The notes beneath the pieces were generated by a model, which worked only from the letters and a program-made list of their open reading frames with translations, was not told the origin of the DNA and did not search any database. From Methylococcaceae bacterium (GTDB lineage: Bacteria; Pseudomonadota; Gammaproteobacteria; Methylococcales; Methylomonadaceae), in the NCBI GenBank assembly GCA_005779525.1, contig SXIZ01000186.1:1-23496 (forward strand): DNA of 23,496 bases, in the 5' to 3' direction. The position numbers and the translations under genes were made by a program. Below are positions 1 to 7,094 of this stretch, piece by piece. Positions within the stretch are counted from its first letter, which is position 1. Every line of letters starts with the position of its first letter.

Positions 1-1
1 C

Positions 2-406
2 AAAGTATCTTCGCATAAAAAAAAACATGCAGAAGCGGTACACCAGATTTTAAATGAATTGACCGATATCCTTGCATCAGCCTGTCTCGTCAAAAACACA
101 ATTTCTGCTTACGCGGAAGATTATAAAAAACTATTCCCACCACTTTCTGACCTTCAAGTTTCTGAGTCATTTGGGGAAGAGTTTTTTAATTTTTTGGCGA
201 AAGCAAGCTATCGTAGAAATTCTTTCGCTGTAACAAACTTCCTTAAATCAGGAGCACCTAATCTTCTTAGGCTTATTATGCTAGCCTCTGGCAACAGATC
301 AACTGAAGCTTTATTAATTTTTCTTGACGGGATCATGGAAAGAAAAACATTAAACTGGATTACTGATTTTCATGATTTAACTTCACCTGAAAGCCTCAAT
401 ATTTAA
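2..406 (+). CDS. 3' part of an unknown gene (start outside window)
   Basis: The reading frame is open from the first complete codon at position 2 to TAA at 404-406. The visible 134 residues are therefore probably the C-terminal part of a longer protein. A TTG at 59 or any other internal start cannot be separated from simple continuation. The visible protein begins KVSSHKKKHAEAVHQILNEL and contains helical stretches such as FGEEFFNFLAKASYRR and APNLLRLIMLASGNRS. It has no signal peptide, no clear membrane span and no catalytic motif that I recognise. The DNA is visibly more AT-rich than the genes from thiE onward, which could mean acquired DNA or an effector-like gene. I cannot assign a function. 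A hairpin lies 24 bases after the stop. Confidence 0.5.
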   Translation, partial: KVSSHKKKHAEAVHQILNELTDILASACLVKNTISAYAEDYKKLFPPLSDLQVSESFGEEFFNFLAKASYRRNSFAVTNFLKSGAPNLLRLIMLASGNRSTEALLIFLDGIMERKTLNWITDFHDLTSPESLNI

Positions 407-715
407 AAGCGATAAGGTGTGCCCTGAGCGTGACGGGGTTTGTTACCCCGTCACTGCCGTTATGCAGATGCCAAACGTTTTGATAAATGCAGAACATTAC
501 GGACGGTGCTGCAAGCCCCGTCCGGCAAAAGCATTGAATGACTCGAACAATGCTCCTCCTTAATTCGGCACATCCTATCGGCGCACGTTATCACGTTAGG
601 GGTATTTTGTTCTATCGCGTCAATTAGCGATTATCTCTACAGTTGTTGCTGGTAAAATTATCGCTATCAAAATTATCCAATTCACTTACCCGCAGTTTGA
701 TCTCGATTTCTATCT
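407..715. other. Gene-free stretch upstream of thiE, with one hairpin
   Basis: This 309-base stretch separates the unknown gene from thiE and holds no convincing ORF. Its clearest structure is the perfect inverted repeat at 430-454. A weak promoter-like pair (TTGTTG at 643-648 and TATCAA at 665-670, 16-base spacer) lies just before thiE but is too degenerate to call. I looked for a TPP riboswitch and found no CUGAGA core or its partner motif. Confidence 0.5.
430..454. terminator. Hairpin after the first gene, possible terminator
   Basis: Arms GTGACGGGGT (430-439) and ACCCCGTCAC (445-454) pair perfectly over 10 bp around a 5-base loop. The hairpin lies shortly after the stop of the first gene, where a terminator is expected. 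No T run follows on the plus strand, so a Rho-independent terminator is only possible, not shown. Confidence 0.4.
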
Positions 716-1333
716 ATGCTAAATGGTTTATACGCTTTAACCGACGCGTCTTTGACGCCAGATGACACTTTACTTGCACAGGTTGCCCAAGCTTTAGCTG
801 GCGGTACTAAGATTGTGCAACTACGAGATAAACAGCGCAGTGATGCGCAATTGTTGGAGCTGGCGCGTGATTTGCAGGCGCTTTGCCGTCAGCAGCATGC
901 GCTGTTTATTATTAATGATCGTATTGCGTTGGCAAAGGCGATTGCTGCCGATGGTGTGCATATTGGGCAGCATGATGTAGATTTTGCCAGTGCGCGGGCG
1001 CAATTGCCGCAGCAAATTATCGGGGTGTCTTGTTATGGCAGTTTGGAACAGGCGCGGTTCTATCAGCAACAAGGGGCGGATTATGTCGCTTTTGGTGCTT
1101 GTTTTGCCTCGAGCACCAAACCGCTCGCCCCCGTGATTGATCATCAGTTGCTCTTTCAGGCTAAACAGCAATTATCGATTCCGGTGTGTGCGATCGGGGG
1201 CATCACGTTAGACAATGCGCCATTGTTGGTGCAGCAAGGTGTAGATATGCTCGCGGTCGTAAGTGATTTATGGACCAGCAATAATGTGCAATTGCGGGCG
1301 CAACAGTTAAGTGCGCTGTTAATCAAGTCTTAG
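716..1333 (+). CDS. thiE: Thiamine-phosphate synthase ThiE
   Basis: ThiE joins hydroxymethylpyrimidine diphosphate to the thiazole phosphate to give thiamine monophosphate in the cytosol. The 205-residue length is normal for a stand-alone ThiE. Family motifs appear in order: QLRDK at 35-39, the IINDR segment around 65-69, DGVHIGQHD at 79-87, IGVS at 102-105, ADYVAFGACFASSTK at 121-135 (phosphate-binding TK) and AIGGIT at 159-164. The fully conserved ND, GVH and GG residues are present. The start ATG has no good ribosome binding site, but the N-terminus begins where ThiE proteins usually do. No other thi gene is adjacent, so pathway context comes only from the family. No TPP riboswitch is visible upstream. 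The gene is convergent with the DUF4126 gene, with a MITE-like element between the two stops. Confidence 0.92.
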   Translation: MLNGLYALTDASLTPDDTLLAQVAQALAGGTKIVQLRDKQRSDAQLLELARDLQALCRQQHALFIINDRIALAKAIAADGVHIGQHDVDFASARAQLPQQIIGVSCYGSLEQARFYQQQGADYVAFGACFASSTKPLAPVIDHQLLFQAKQQLSIPVCAIGGITLDNAPLLVQQGVDMLAVVSDLWTSNNVQLRAQQLSALLIKS

Positions 1334-1347
1334 ATTGCATGTCGGTG

Positions 1348-1545
1348 CTAGTACTCAGTCAATCTTTATTTTTCGGGTACTAAAATATTACATTCGCCAT
1401 CGACTACATGGATTTAGGAGGTAGAGCAACGCATGGAGCAGTTGCCGAGAGCTTGTCGAATGGCTTTGTGGTTCATGGTTCGACAAGCTCACCACGAACG
1501 TTTTTTTTATTTTCACCCGATATTTTAAAATTGACTGAGTATTAG
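1348..1545. mobile_element. MITE-like element with 31-bp terminal inverted repeats
   Basis: Positions 1348-1378 and the reverse complement of 1515-1545 agree at roughly 26 of 31 positions. The outermost part is CTA(G/A)TACTCAGTCAAT and the innermost part CGGGT. Together they bound a 198-bp unit with no ORF. A second nested inverted repeat lies at 1449-1490 and a T run at 1501-1508. The unit sits between two convergent genes, a typical landing site for non-autonomous elements. I see no clear target-site duplication beyond a possible TA. The matching transposase is not in the window. Confidence 0.55.
1449..1490. repeat. Nested 12-bp inverted repeat inside the MITE-like element
   Basis: GAGCTTGTCGAA (1449-1460) and TTCGACAAGCTC (1479-1490) pair perfectly around an 18-base loop. 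The right arm continues into ACCACGAACG and then a T run, so the transcript could form a terminator-like hairpin for thiE. From memory, very similar TTCGACAAGCTC palindromes occur as intergenic repeats in many proteobacteria. I cannot check that here. Confidence 0.6.
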
Positions 1546-1566
1546 TTGTAGTTGATTAACTTTGCT

Positions 1567-2187
1567 CTAGCTTAATTCTTCTGGGCGATTGAAAAAATTT
1601 CTGACCGCGGTCAATACTTTGCGCACGCCGTTGAGTAGATGTGGCAGTAATTTTATGCCGAGTGCGATCAATAAGGCTAAGATGACTAGAAATACGATGG
1701 GATGCTGAATACAGGCCCAGACACCCGTGAATACCGCAATATCTTCGCCTACGGACGCGAACCAGTTGCTAAAGGGTTCGGGCGAAGTATTGATTAAGAC
1801 ACGCGTGCCTGCTTTGGTGAAATGTGAGCCTGCCGCCAAGGTGCCCCCCATAATGGCGGCAGCCAATTCAACGCCTGGATTAAGTTCACCTACCGCTCCT
1901 GCCGCCAGCATCGCGCCTGCAGGTATTCGGATAAAGGTATGCAAAGCATCCCATCCGGTATCGACGCCCGGCACTTTATCCGCAAAAAATTCTACGCAAT
2001 ACATTAAAGCCGCGGCGCCCATCACCAGCGGATCGGCGAGGATTTGTAGGTCTGGAGGCAGCAGAATATTGCCGCTATTGGCTAGAAAGCCGAGTGTAAG
2101 CAAGGTTGCGTATAAATTCAGGCCGCTGGCCCAAGCAACGCCCATACTCAATGCAATTGTGGTTGTGATTTGATCGAGAGTTTCCAT
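1567..2187 (-). CDS. DUF4126 family membrane protein
   Basis: The protein is about 206 residues of mostly hydrophobic, glycine- and alanine-rich sequence with several predicted inner-membrane helices. The pattern GLNLYATLLTLGFL near the N-terminus, the GVDTGWDALHTFIRIPAGA segment, and a C-terminal hydrophobic span followed by a basic tail match the DUF4126 family, whose function is unknown. I chose the ATG at 2187-2185 over the upstream GTG at 2196 because AGAGG at 2196-2200 lies 8 bases before the ATG and would overlap the GTG. The gene converges on thiE and runs in the same direction as the desaturase upstream. The hairpin at 2312-2339 sits between the desaturase and this gene, so they are probably separate units. 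Confidence 0.75.
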   Translation of the reverse strand: METLDQITTTIALSMGVAWASGLNLYATLLTLGFLANSGNILLPPDLQILADPLVMGAAALMYCVEFFADKVPGVDTGWDALHTFIRIPAGAMLAAGAVGELNPGVELAAAIMGGTLAAGSHFTKAGTRVLINTSPEPFSNWFASVGEDIAVFTGVWACIQHPIVFLVILALLIALGIKLLPHLLNGVRKVLTAVRNFFNRPEELS

Positions 2188-2311
2188 TGCCGTCACCTCT
2201 GAGTTGGAGGTGCACAGTGTAACATTGTTGCATGAACTAGGACTTAATCTGCCTAATTGCGGCTTGAGGATGTAACTGCCGGAGGGGCGTTAGAATAATT
2301 GAGGCGTTGTA

Positions 2312-2339
2312 CTGAGCTTACTGATCACAGTAAGCTCAG
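2312..2339. terminator. 12-bp perfect hairpin downstream of the desaturase
   Basis: CTGAGCTTACTG (2312-2323) pairs perfectly with CAGTAAGCTCAG (2328-2339) across the 4-base loop ATCA. It starts 15 bases beyond the desaturase stop on the minus strand, the expected place for a terminator. Neither strand has a T run after the stem, so the hairpin may act with Rho or as an RNA 3'-end stabiliser. Confidence 0.5.
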
Positions 2340-2354
2340 CAGAAGCAGCAATGT

Positions 2355-3488
2355 TTATGCAGTAGCTTTTTGGAAAGGTTTAATCATTGAGGTTTTACCG
2401 ACCATGACATCCAAAGTTTTGCGTAAGCGCACAAATACTGATTCTTGGATATAAGGCAAGCCATGTTTAGCGCAGACGGCTTTTACGCGCGGCTGGACTT
2501 TTTGATATTGGCTGGCGGCCATGTCTGGCCATAAGTGGTGTTCAACTTGATAGTTCAACCAGCCATGCAGAAAATCAATCACATTGGTGCCCGAGGCGTA
2601 ATTCACCGAACCCACAATTTGGCGTAAGTAAAATTCGCCTTTGCTGTTGGAGCGGTCATCAAACATAAACACGTCTTCCCCTGTATGATTAGGGCCGATC
2701 ACCAAAAATGAATGCAGATTGGTAATGCCTTCAGCGATAAGCGAGTTAATCAACACATTGGTCGCAGCCACTGCCCCTAACGGTAAAAAAACCAACGGCA
2801 GCGCCACAAAGCGGATCAGGCTGTAGGGTAATAAGCAGCTTAACCACAAGTCGCGTCCTTGAATGGTCATGGGGTTCCATACATCTGCGCGCGTGTAGGG
2901 GGCAATCTCTTTACCCGCTTTTTTGGCTTGAATGGCGCGATATTCCATTAACGTGTTGGGTGCGTAATAAAAAATCTTCCAATTTGCAGCCATGATGGCT
3001 AAGAGTATATATCGCCCCCAGCGCGGCACATTGGATGCGCGTAAGGTCGCCATATTATGTTCGACTTGATCTGGGTCAGCTTCTTCACCCAGACGATAGT
3101 GATGGATGTCGTTATGCTCTTTGTCCCAAGCTTCTGGATGCATCCAGTCGATCCAGTCCAGATAGCGACGCCAGCCGCGAGCAAAGCCTTTGCTGGTATA
3201 ATGTTTGGGTATGCCCTCGATTTTATCGTATCCGCGGTGCATGACATGATGAGCCACCGTGGTCCAGCGGGTAAAATTCCCCTGACTGATTAAATAGGCA
3301 GAAATGGGGTTAGGCATAATCCAAGCCGTGCCATAGCCCAGCGCGGAACAAATACGCCCCCAGCTTTCAATTTTTTTCAGATGTTTAAAATCATCAAAAC
3401 TGGTCGCATCAATGATTTCGCGTTCAATGGCATCAATGTCTTTGGCTAATTGCTCTCTGTCAACAGCATGATATTGTTCTATATTCAA
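2355..3488 (-). CDS. Membrane fatty acid desaturase (histidine-box family)
   Basis: This is a 377-residue integral membrane diiron desaturase, expected to put double bonds into acyl chains at the inner membrane and so adjust fluidity. The three histidine clusters that bind the diiron centre are present: HHVMH at 80-84, HNDIHH at 125-130 and QVEHH at 314-318, the last followed by LWP. Hydrophobic spans fall around 216-250. The QxxHH form of the third box is seen in several acyl-lipid and acyl-CoA desaturases, but regiospecificity cannot be read from it. The start is TTG at 3488-3486. AGGTGG lies 4-5 bases upstream, and the next in-frame ATG is near residue 58, beyond sequence that looks genuine. 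The gene stands alone, divergent from the SPL-like gene. Confidence 0.88.
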   Translation of the reverse strand: MNIEQYHAVDREQLAKDIDAIEREIIDATSFDDFKHLKKIESWGRICSALGYGTAWIMPNPISAYLISQGNFTRWTTVAHHVMHRGYDKIEGIPKHYTSKGFARGWRRYLDWIDWMHPEAWDKEHNDIHHYRLGEEADPDQVEHNMATLRASNVPRWGRYILLAIMAANWKIFYYAPNTLMEYRAIQAKKAGKEIAPYTRADVWNPMTIQGRDLWLSCLLPYSLIRFVALPLVFLPLGAVAATNVLINSLIAEGITNLHSFLVIGPNHTGEDVFMFDDRSNSKGEFYLRQIVGSVNYASGTNVIDFLHGWLNYQVEHHLWPDMAASQYQKVQPRVKAVCAKHGLPYIQESVFVRLRKTLDVMVGKTSMIKPFQKATA

Positions 3489-3679
3489 AGTTCCACCTTT
3501 ATTATCGTGTTATGGGTGTGGGTAGGCGTATGGCGGTCAAAGAATCATGGATGCCGATGCCTGATCTAACCATATATGATAACTGGGTTTTTTCGGTTGA
3601 CAAAAGTTTTTCTTACTAGGCTGTCATCTTTATTACACAGCCGCGGGTTTGCAGGGCTTAATTTTGGTAAGTATTTGTA

Positions 3680-4672
3680 ATGTTTGCAACAATTTATATA
3701 GAATCGCATTTACAAACGCACCCGCGGGTGCAACAAATTACTCAGCGCTTTTCTCAGGCGCGGATTGTGCTCTGTGAGCGCTATGGCGAGGTTTTTAACC
3801 CCAAAGCGCAAAATTTTCGTTTGCAAAAACAACAGCCAGCATTGATTTTGGCTGAAAAATATCAGCATCATATCCTGCCCGCGCCATCGGGATATGGCAT
3901 TGGCGCACAGCGCAATTACTATTTTTCGCATGTTTTAAATTGTTTGTACGATTGCCGCTATTGTTTTTTACAAGGCATGTATCAATCTGCTAATTATGTG
4001 CTCTTTGTTAATTATCAAGATTTTCAACAGCAAATTGCGCAGCTGTGTGCCGCAACGCCGGATGAGCCGATCCATTTTTTTTCCGGCTATGATGGCGATA
4101 GTCTCGCCATGGAGCCCATCAGTGGCTTTGCGGCAGAATTCGTGCCTTTTTTTAATCGCTTACCCAATGCGTGGTTGGAGTTACGTACCAAAAGTACCCA
4201 GATACGCAGTTTAATGCCGCTTGAGCCTGCCCCCCGTTGCATTGTGGCTTTTAGTCTGGCGCCACATCAAATTGCCGAAAATGTTGAAGCGCTGGCGCCA
4301 AGTTTAGACAAGCGTCTAGAAGCGTTAGTCAAATTACAAGCGCGGGGCTGGAACATTGGTTTACGTTTTGATCCCTTAATTTTTATTAGCGATTATCAGC
4401 AGGTGTATGCGGAATTTTTTGCGCAGGTCTTTGCACTGATTGATCTAAAACAACTGCATTCGGTGAGTTTAGGCGTATTTCGCTTACCGGAAAAATATTT
4501 TAAAAAAATGCATAAACTCTATCCAGACGCGCGTTTATTTGCGAGTCCCTTGGTCAATCATCAAGGTCTGGTTTCTTATCGCGCTGATTTAGAACGCGAA
4601 CTGCTCGAGTTTTGCACTACACTATTACTGCGTTATATTCCCGAGGAGAAGTTTTTTCCATGCCATTCCTAA
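3680..4672 (+). CDS. SPL-family radical SAM protein (spore photoproduct lyase-like)
   Basis: The protein has 330 residues and the radical SAM cluster motif CLYDCRYC, with cysteines at 88, 92 and 95 (CxxxCxxC). It sits in the stretch HVLNCLYDCRYCFLQGMY, which I recognise as typical of the spore photoproduct lyase-like family. True SPL repairs the spore thymine dimer in Bacillus and Clostridium. Nothing in this window suggests sporulation, so the substrate is unknown. In the segment that I would align with the SPL hydrogen-donor cysteine (FFSGYDGDSLAMEPISG, about 133-149) no cysteine is visible, although that alignment is uncertain. A GGTAAG sequence precedes the ATG. The gene overlaps the following dehydrogenase by 13 bases, so the two are probably co-translated. 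Confidence 0.82.
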   Translation: MFATIYIESHLQTHPRVQQITQRFSQARIVLCERYGEVFNPKAQNFRLQKQQPALILAEKYQHHILPAPSGYGIGAQRNYYFSHVLNCLYDCRYCFLQGMYQSANYVLFVNYQDFQQQIAQLCAATPDEPIHFFSGYDGDSLAMEPISGFAAEFVPFFNRLPNAWLELRTKSTQIRSLMPLEPAPRCIVAFSLAPHQIAENVEALAPSLDKRLEALVKLQARGWNIGLRFDPLIFISDYQQVYAEFFAQVFALIDLKQLHSVSLGVFRLPEKYFKKMHKLYPDARLFASPLVNHQGLVSYRADLERELLEFCTTLLLRYIPEEKFFPCHS

Positions 4673-5376
4673 AGCGCTGTATATTGCTGACCGGGGCAAG
4701 CTCTGGCATAGGTCGCGCCATTGGGAGGCAATTATTACAGGCGGGCCACGACGTTATCGGCGTGTCTCGTAATCCGGCGCAATTTTCAAACACGCACCCA
4801 CATTTTCACCCGCTTGCACTGGATTTAAGTCAAGTAGCGCAACTACCGAAAAGCCTAAAACTGATTCAGCAGCAATGGCCTGAGCTTGACACGCTGATTT
4901 TCGCCGCAGGTTTTGGTTTATTTGGTTCTTTGGAGGAATTTTCCTATACTCAAATCAATGAAATCATGACTGTAAACTTTACCGCCAATGCCTTAATCAC
5001 CCGCGCCTTACTACCGCAAATCAAACAGCGGGGTCAGGGTGATCTGATATTTATTGGCTCTGAAGCGGCCTTGCAAGGGAGTCGCAAAGGTAGTATTTAC
5101 TGTGCGAGTAAATTCGCTTTGCGTGGCTTTACGCAGGCGTTACGCGAAGAATGTGCTAAAAGCCAAGTGCGCGTAGCCTTGGTGAATCCGGGTATGGTAG
5201 ACACACCTTTTTTCACGCACCTCAAATTTGCGCCGGGCGAGGCTGAGGGGCAAGCGATTCATGCCAAGGATGTGGCAGAGTGCGTCAGCTTTATTTTGCA
5301 AAGCCCACGGAATATTGTGCTGGATGAGATTAATTTAAGCCCGTTACAAAAAGTGATCCAGTTTAAAAAGTCGTAA
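4660..5376 (+). CDS. Short-chain dehydrogenase/reductase (SDR)
   Basis: This is a classical-length SDR of 238 residues, a cytosolic NAD(P)-dependent oxidoreductase. The cofactor motif TGASSGIG is at 11-18, AAG at 82-84 stands in the NAG position, and the catalytic set is N106, S134, Y147 and K151 (YCASK). NPGMVDTPF at 176-184 is the usual loop after the active site. The start at 4660 was chosen because the Rossmann strand begins five residues later and GAGGAG precedes it. The longer frame from 4612 would add an unrelated leader. It overlaps the SPL-like gene by 13 bases and probably shares its transcript. The substrate cannot be deduced from the sequence. Confidence 0.87.
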   Translation: MPFLKRCILLTGASSGIGRAIGRQLLQAGHDVIGVSRNPAQFSNTHPHFHPLALDLSQVAQLPKSLKLIQQQWPELDTLIFAAGFGLFGSLEEFSYTQINEIMTVNFTANALITRALLPQIKQRGQGDLIFIGSEAALQGSRKGSIYCASKFALRGFTQALREECAKSQVRVALVNPGMVDTPFFTHLKFAPGEAEGQAIHAKDVAECVSFILQSPRNIVLDEINLSPLQKVIQFKKS

Positions 5377-5431
5377 ACGGGTAGCGATAGCCGCATGGGA
5401 TTTAGGTAGCGAGACATCAGAGGATAATAGC

Positions 5432-7036
5432 ATGCTTGGACGTTGGTTAATTGCGGTAGCGTATGCTTTACAGCAGTCTAGGCGCTATCGTAGTCTGAAA
5501 ACTTTTTTTTACAATCTGTTAGAAAATCCAGAAAGTCGCCTAAAAACCTATTTTGATTTCTGCATGATTGCGCTGATCTTAGCGAGCGTATCCTTGCTGG
5601 TGTATGAGTCTAGGCGAGCTGCAGATCCTCTGATTGCCTCCTTTGATAATCTGGTTCTCGGGATTTTTATTCTGGAGTACTTGTTACGCGCCTGGTTGTA
5701 CAACGATAACCATGTCCTGATTATTAAAGAATATGAAAAAACTCAATACCTGGGCTGTCCGTTTCAGGTCAGGCAGGTGCTGTGGGATATTCTGCGACAA
5801 AAATTCAAATTCGCCAGCGCGCCGTTTGCGATTATCGATATCTTAGCCATTATCCCAAGCTACCGCCCCATTCGTTTGCTACGTTTTTTTCTGTTGTTTC
5901 GACTGTTCAAATTATTTCGATATTCGAGCAGTATCAAAATTTTTACCGATGTTCTAGTCAGCAAACGCTTTGAACTCAGCACCTTGTTGATGTTTATGGG
6001 GCTCGTGGTCGTGATTGCGACGTTGGCGATTTACTTTTTCGAAAGTCCTGCGCAAGGCGGCAAAATTGAAAATTTATATACGGGCTTTTACTGGGCGATC
6101 GTGACAATTTCCACGGTTGGCTACGGGGATATTTCACCGCACACCGTAGGTGGTCGTTTGGTTGCGATTACTTTGATTTTAAGTGGATTGGCGGTCATCG
6201 CGTTTTTCACGTCTATCATTGTTTCGGCATTTGAAGATAAGTTGTTAATTTTACGTGACAATAAAACCTATGCCGAACTTGAAGGTTACCGCAGCTTTGC
6301 CATTATTTGTGGCTTTGGTCGGGTGGGTCAAGAAGTTGCCAAGCAGTTACAGCACGATAAACACAAATTTATCGTCTTGGATAAAGGTGACGCGCAAGTG
6401 GCTTTAGCGCGGAAAGCGGGGTTTTTGGCGATTCAAAATGATGCTAGTAATAATGCGGTTTTGCTGAATGCGGGCATCAACCGGGGGGCGACGGAAATTT
6501 TATGCTGTACTGGTGATGATATTGCCAATGTCTACATTACCCTGACCAGTCGCTATTTGAATCCCACTATTAAAATCATTTCGCGCGTGAATCGTATTGA
6601 TAATGAAAAGAAACTGTATCAAGCCGGGGCCGATAATGTCATTCGACCGTTTGAAATTGCGGGGTTGCTCGCCGCTGAATATGTAGGACAACCCGTGGCT
6701 TTCGAAGCTATATTGGGGATACTGCAGGATCGGCAACATTTACGTTTGGAGACCATTTTGATTCAATCTGGCTCGGCAATGGAAAATTGCACTATTACAG
6801 AGTTGGCTTTAGAACGCTATAAATTAAAATTATTGGGTGTGATATCGCGCAATAGCCTGCATAAAAAGCACCCAGATGGCTATCAGGTTAAAGATCAACA
6901 GTTTTACTTTAATCCTAAAGGCCATTTTAAAATACGGGCGGAAGATAGTCTGTTAGTGTTAGGGCGCGAATACAGCATTGAGTATTTTCAAGCGCAATTA
7001 CGCAAAAAAAGCTTCAAGTCGTTATTTTGGGGATAA
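5432..7036 (+). CDS. Six-TM voltage-sensor-type K+ channel with cytosolic RCK domain
   Basis: This 534-residue protein begins with a Kv-like six-helix channel. S1 is about 41-58 and S2 about 71-90 with E82. S3 is about 131-142 with D136. S4 carries basic residues at R145, R148, R151, R157, K160 and R163, a three-residue spacing with one gap. The S5-pore-S6 region contains the K+ selectivity filter TVGYGD at 228-233. A cytosolic RCK/TrkA-N Rossmann domain starts near 289 with CGFGRVG at 293-299, followed by a C-terminal TrkA-C-like region. It should conduct K+ across the inner membrane under control of voltage and/or an RCK ligand. AGAGGA precedes the ATG. It follows the SDR by 55 bases and may share its transcript. 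The long S2-S3 linker (about 91-130) is unusual. Confidence 0.88.
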   Translation: MLGRWLIAVAYALQQSRRYRSLKTFFYNLLENPESRLKTYFDFCMIALILASVSLLVYESRRAADPLIASFDNLVLGIFILEYLLRAWLYNDNHVLIIKEYEKTQYLGCPFQVRQVLWDILRQKFKFASAPFAIIDILAIIPSYRPIRLLRFFLLFRLFKLFRYSSSIKIFTDVLVSKRFELSTLLMFMGLVVVIATLAIYFFESPAQGGKIENLYTGFYWAIVTISTVGYGDISPHTVGGRLVAITLILSGLAVIAFFTSIIVSAFEDKLLILRDNKTYAELEGYRSFAIICGFGRVGQEVAKQLQHDKHKFIVLDKGDAQVALARKAGFLAIQNDASNNAVLLNAGINRGATEILCCTGDDIANVYITLTSRYLNPTIKIISRVNRIDNEKKLYQAGADNVIRPFEIAGLLAAEYVGQPVAFEAILGILQDRQHLRLETILIQSGSAMENCTITELALERYKLKLLGVISRNSLHKKHPDGYQVKDQQFYFNPKGHFKIRAEDSLLVLGREYSIEYFQAQLRKKSFKSLFWG

Positions 7037-7051
7037 TTGCACGTTATCCCC
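7029..7051. terminator. Hairpin between convergent K+ channel and phoH genes
   Basis: GGGGATAA (7029-7036) and TTATCCCC (7044-7051) form an 8-bp stem with a 7-base loop. The left arm includes the stop codon of the channel gene. The site lies in the 58-base gap between convergent genes and could serve both, but there is no clear T run. Confidence 0.45.
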
Positions 7052-7094
7052 AGACAGCATAAACCGTCAAGAAGTTAGCGTAGCCGATTAATAC

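Noticed and set aside
409..423. 15-base exact match GCGATAAGGTGTGCC with 19826-19840
   Set aside because: A match of this length is plausible by chance in 23 kb, and homology does not extend beyond it.
407..715. Possible TPP riboswitch before thiE
   Set aside because: The conserved CUGAGA and ACCUGA-type elements are not found upstream.
821..1171. 116-codon minus-strand ORF inside thiE
   Set aside because: It lies entirely antisense to a well-supported gene and has no recognisable motif.
1727..2173. 148-codon plus-strand ORF inside the DUF4126 gene
   Set aside because: It is antisense to a recognised membrane protein gene, its translation is low-complexity (Ala/Pro/Ser) and no ribosome binding site or family is seen.
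3597..3602. Consensus TTGACA upstream of the SPL-like gene
   Set aside because: No -10 hexamer is found at 15-19 bases, so a promoter is not supported.
4612..4659. Upstream extension of the SDR gene
   Set aside because: The extra 16 residues lie in the SPL-like coding region in another frame; the ribosome binding site and Rossmann start fit ATG 4660.
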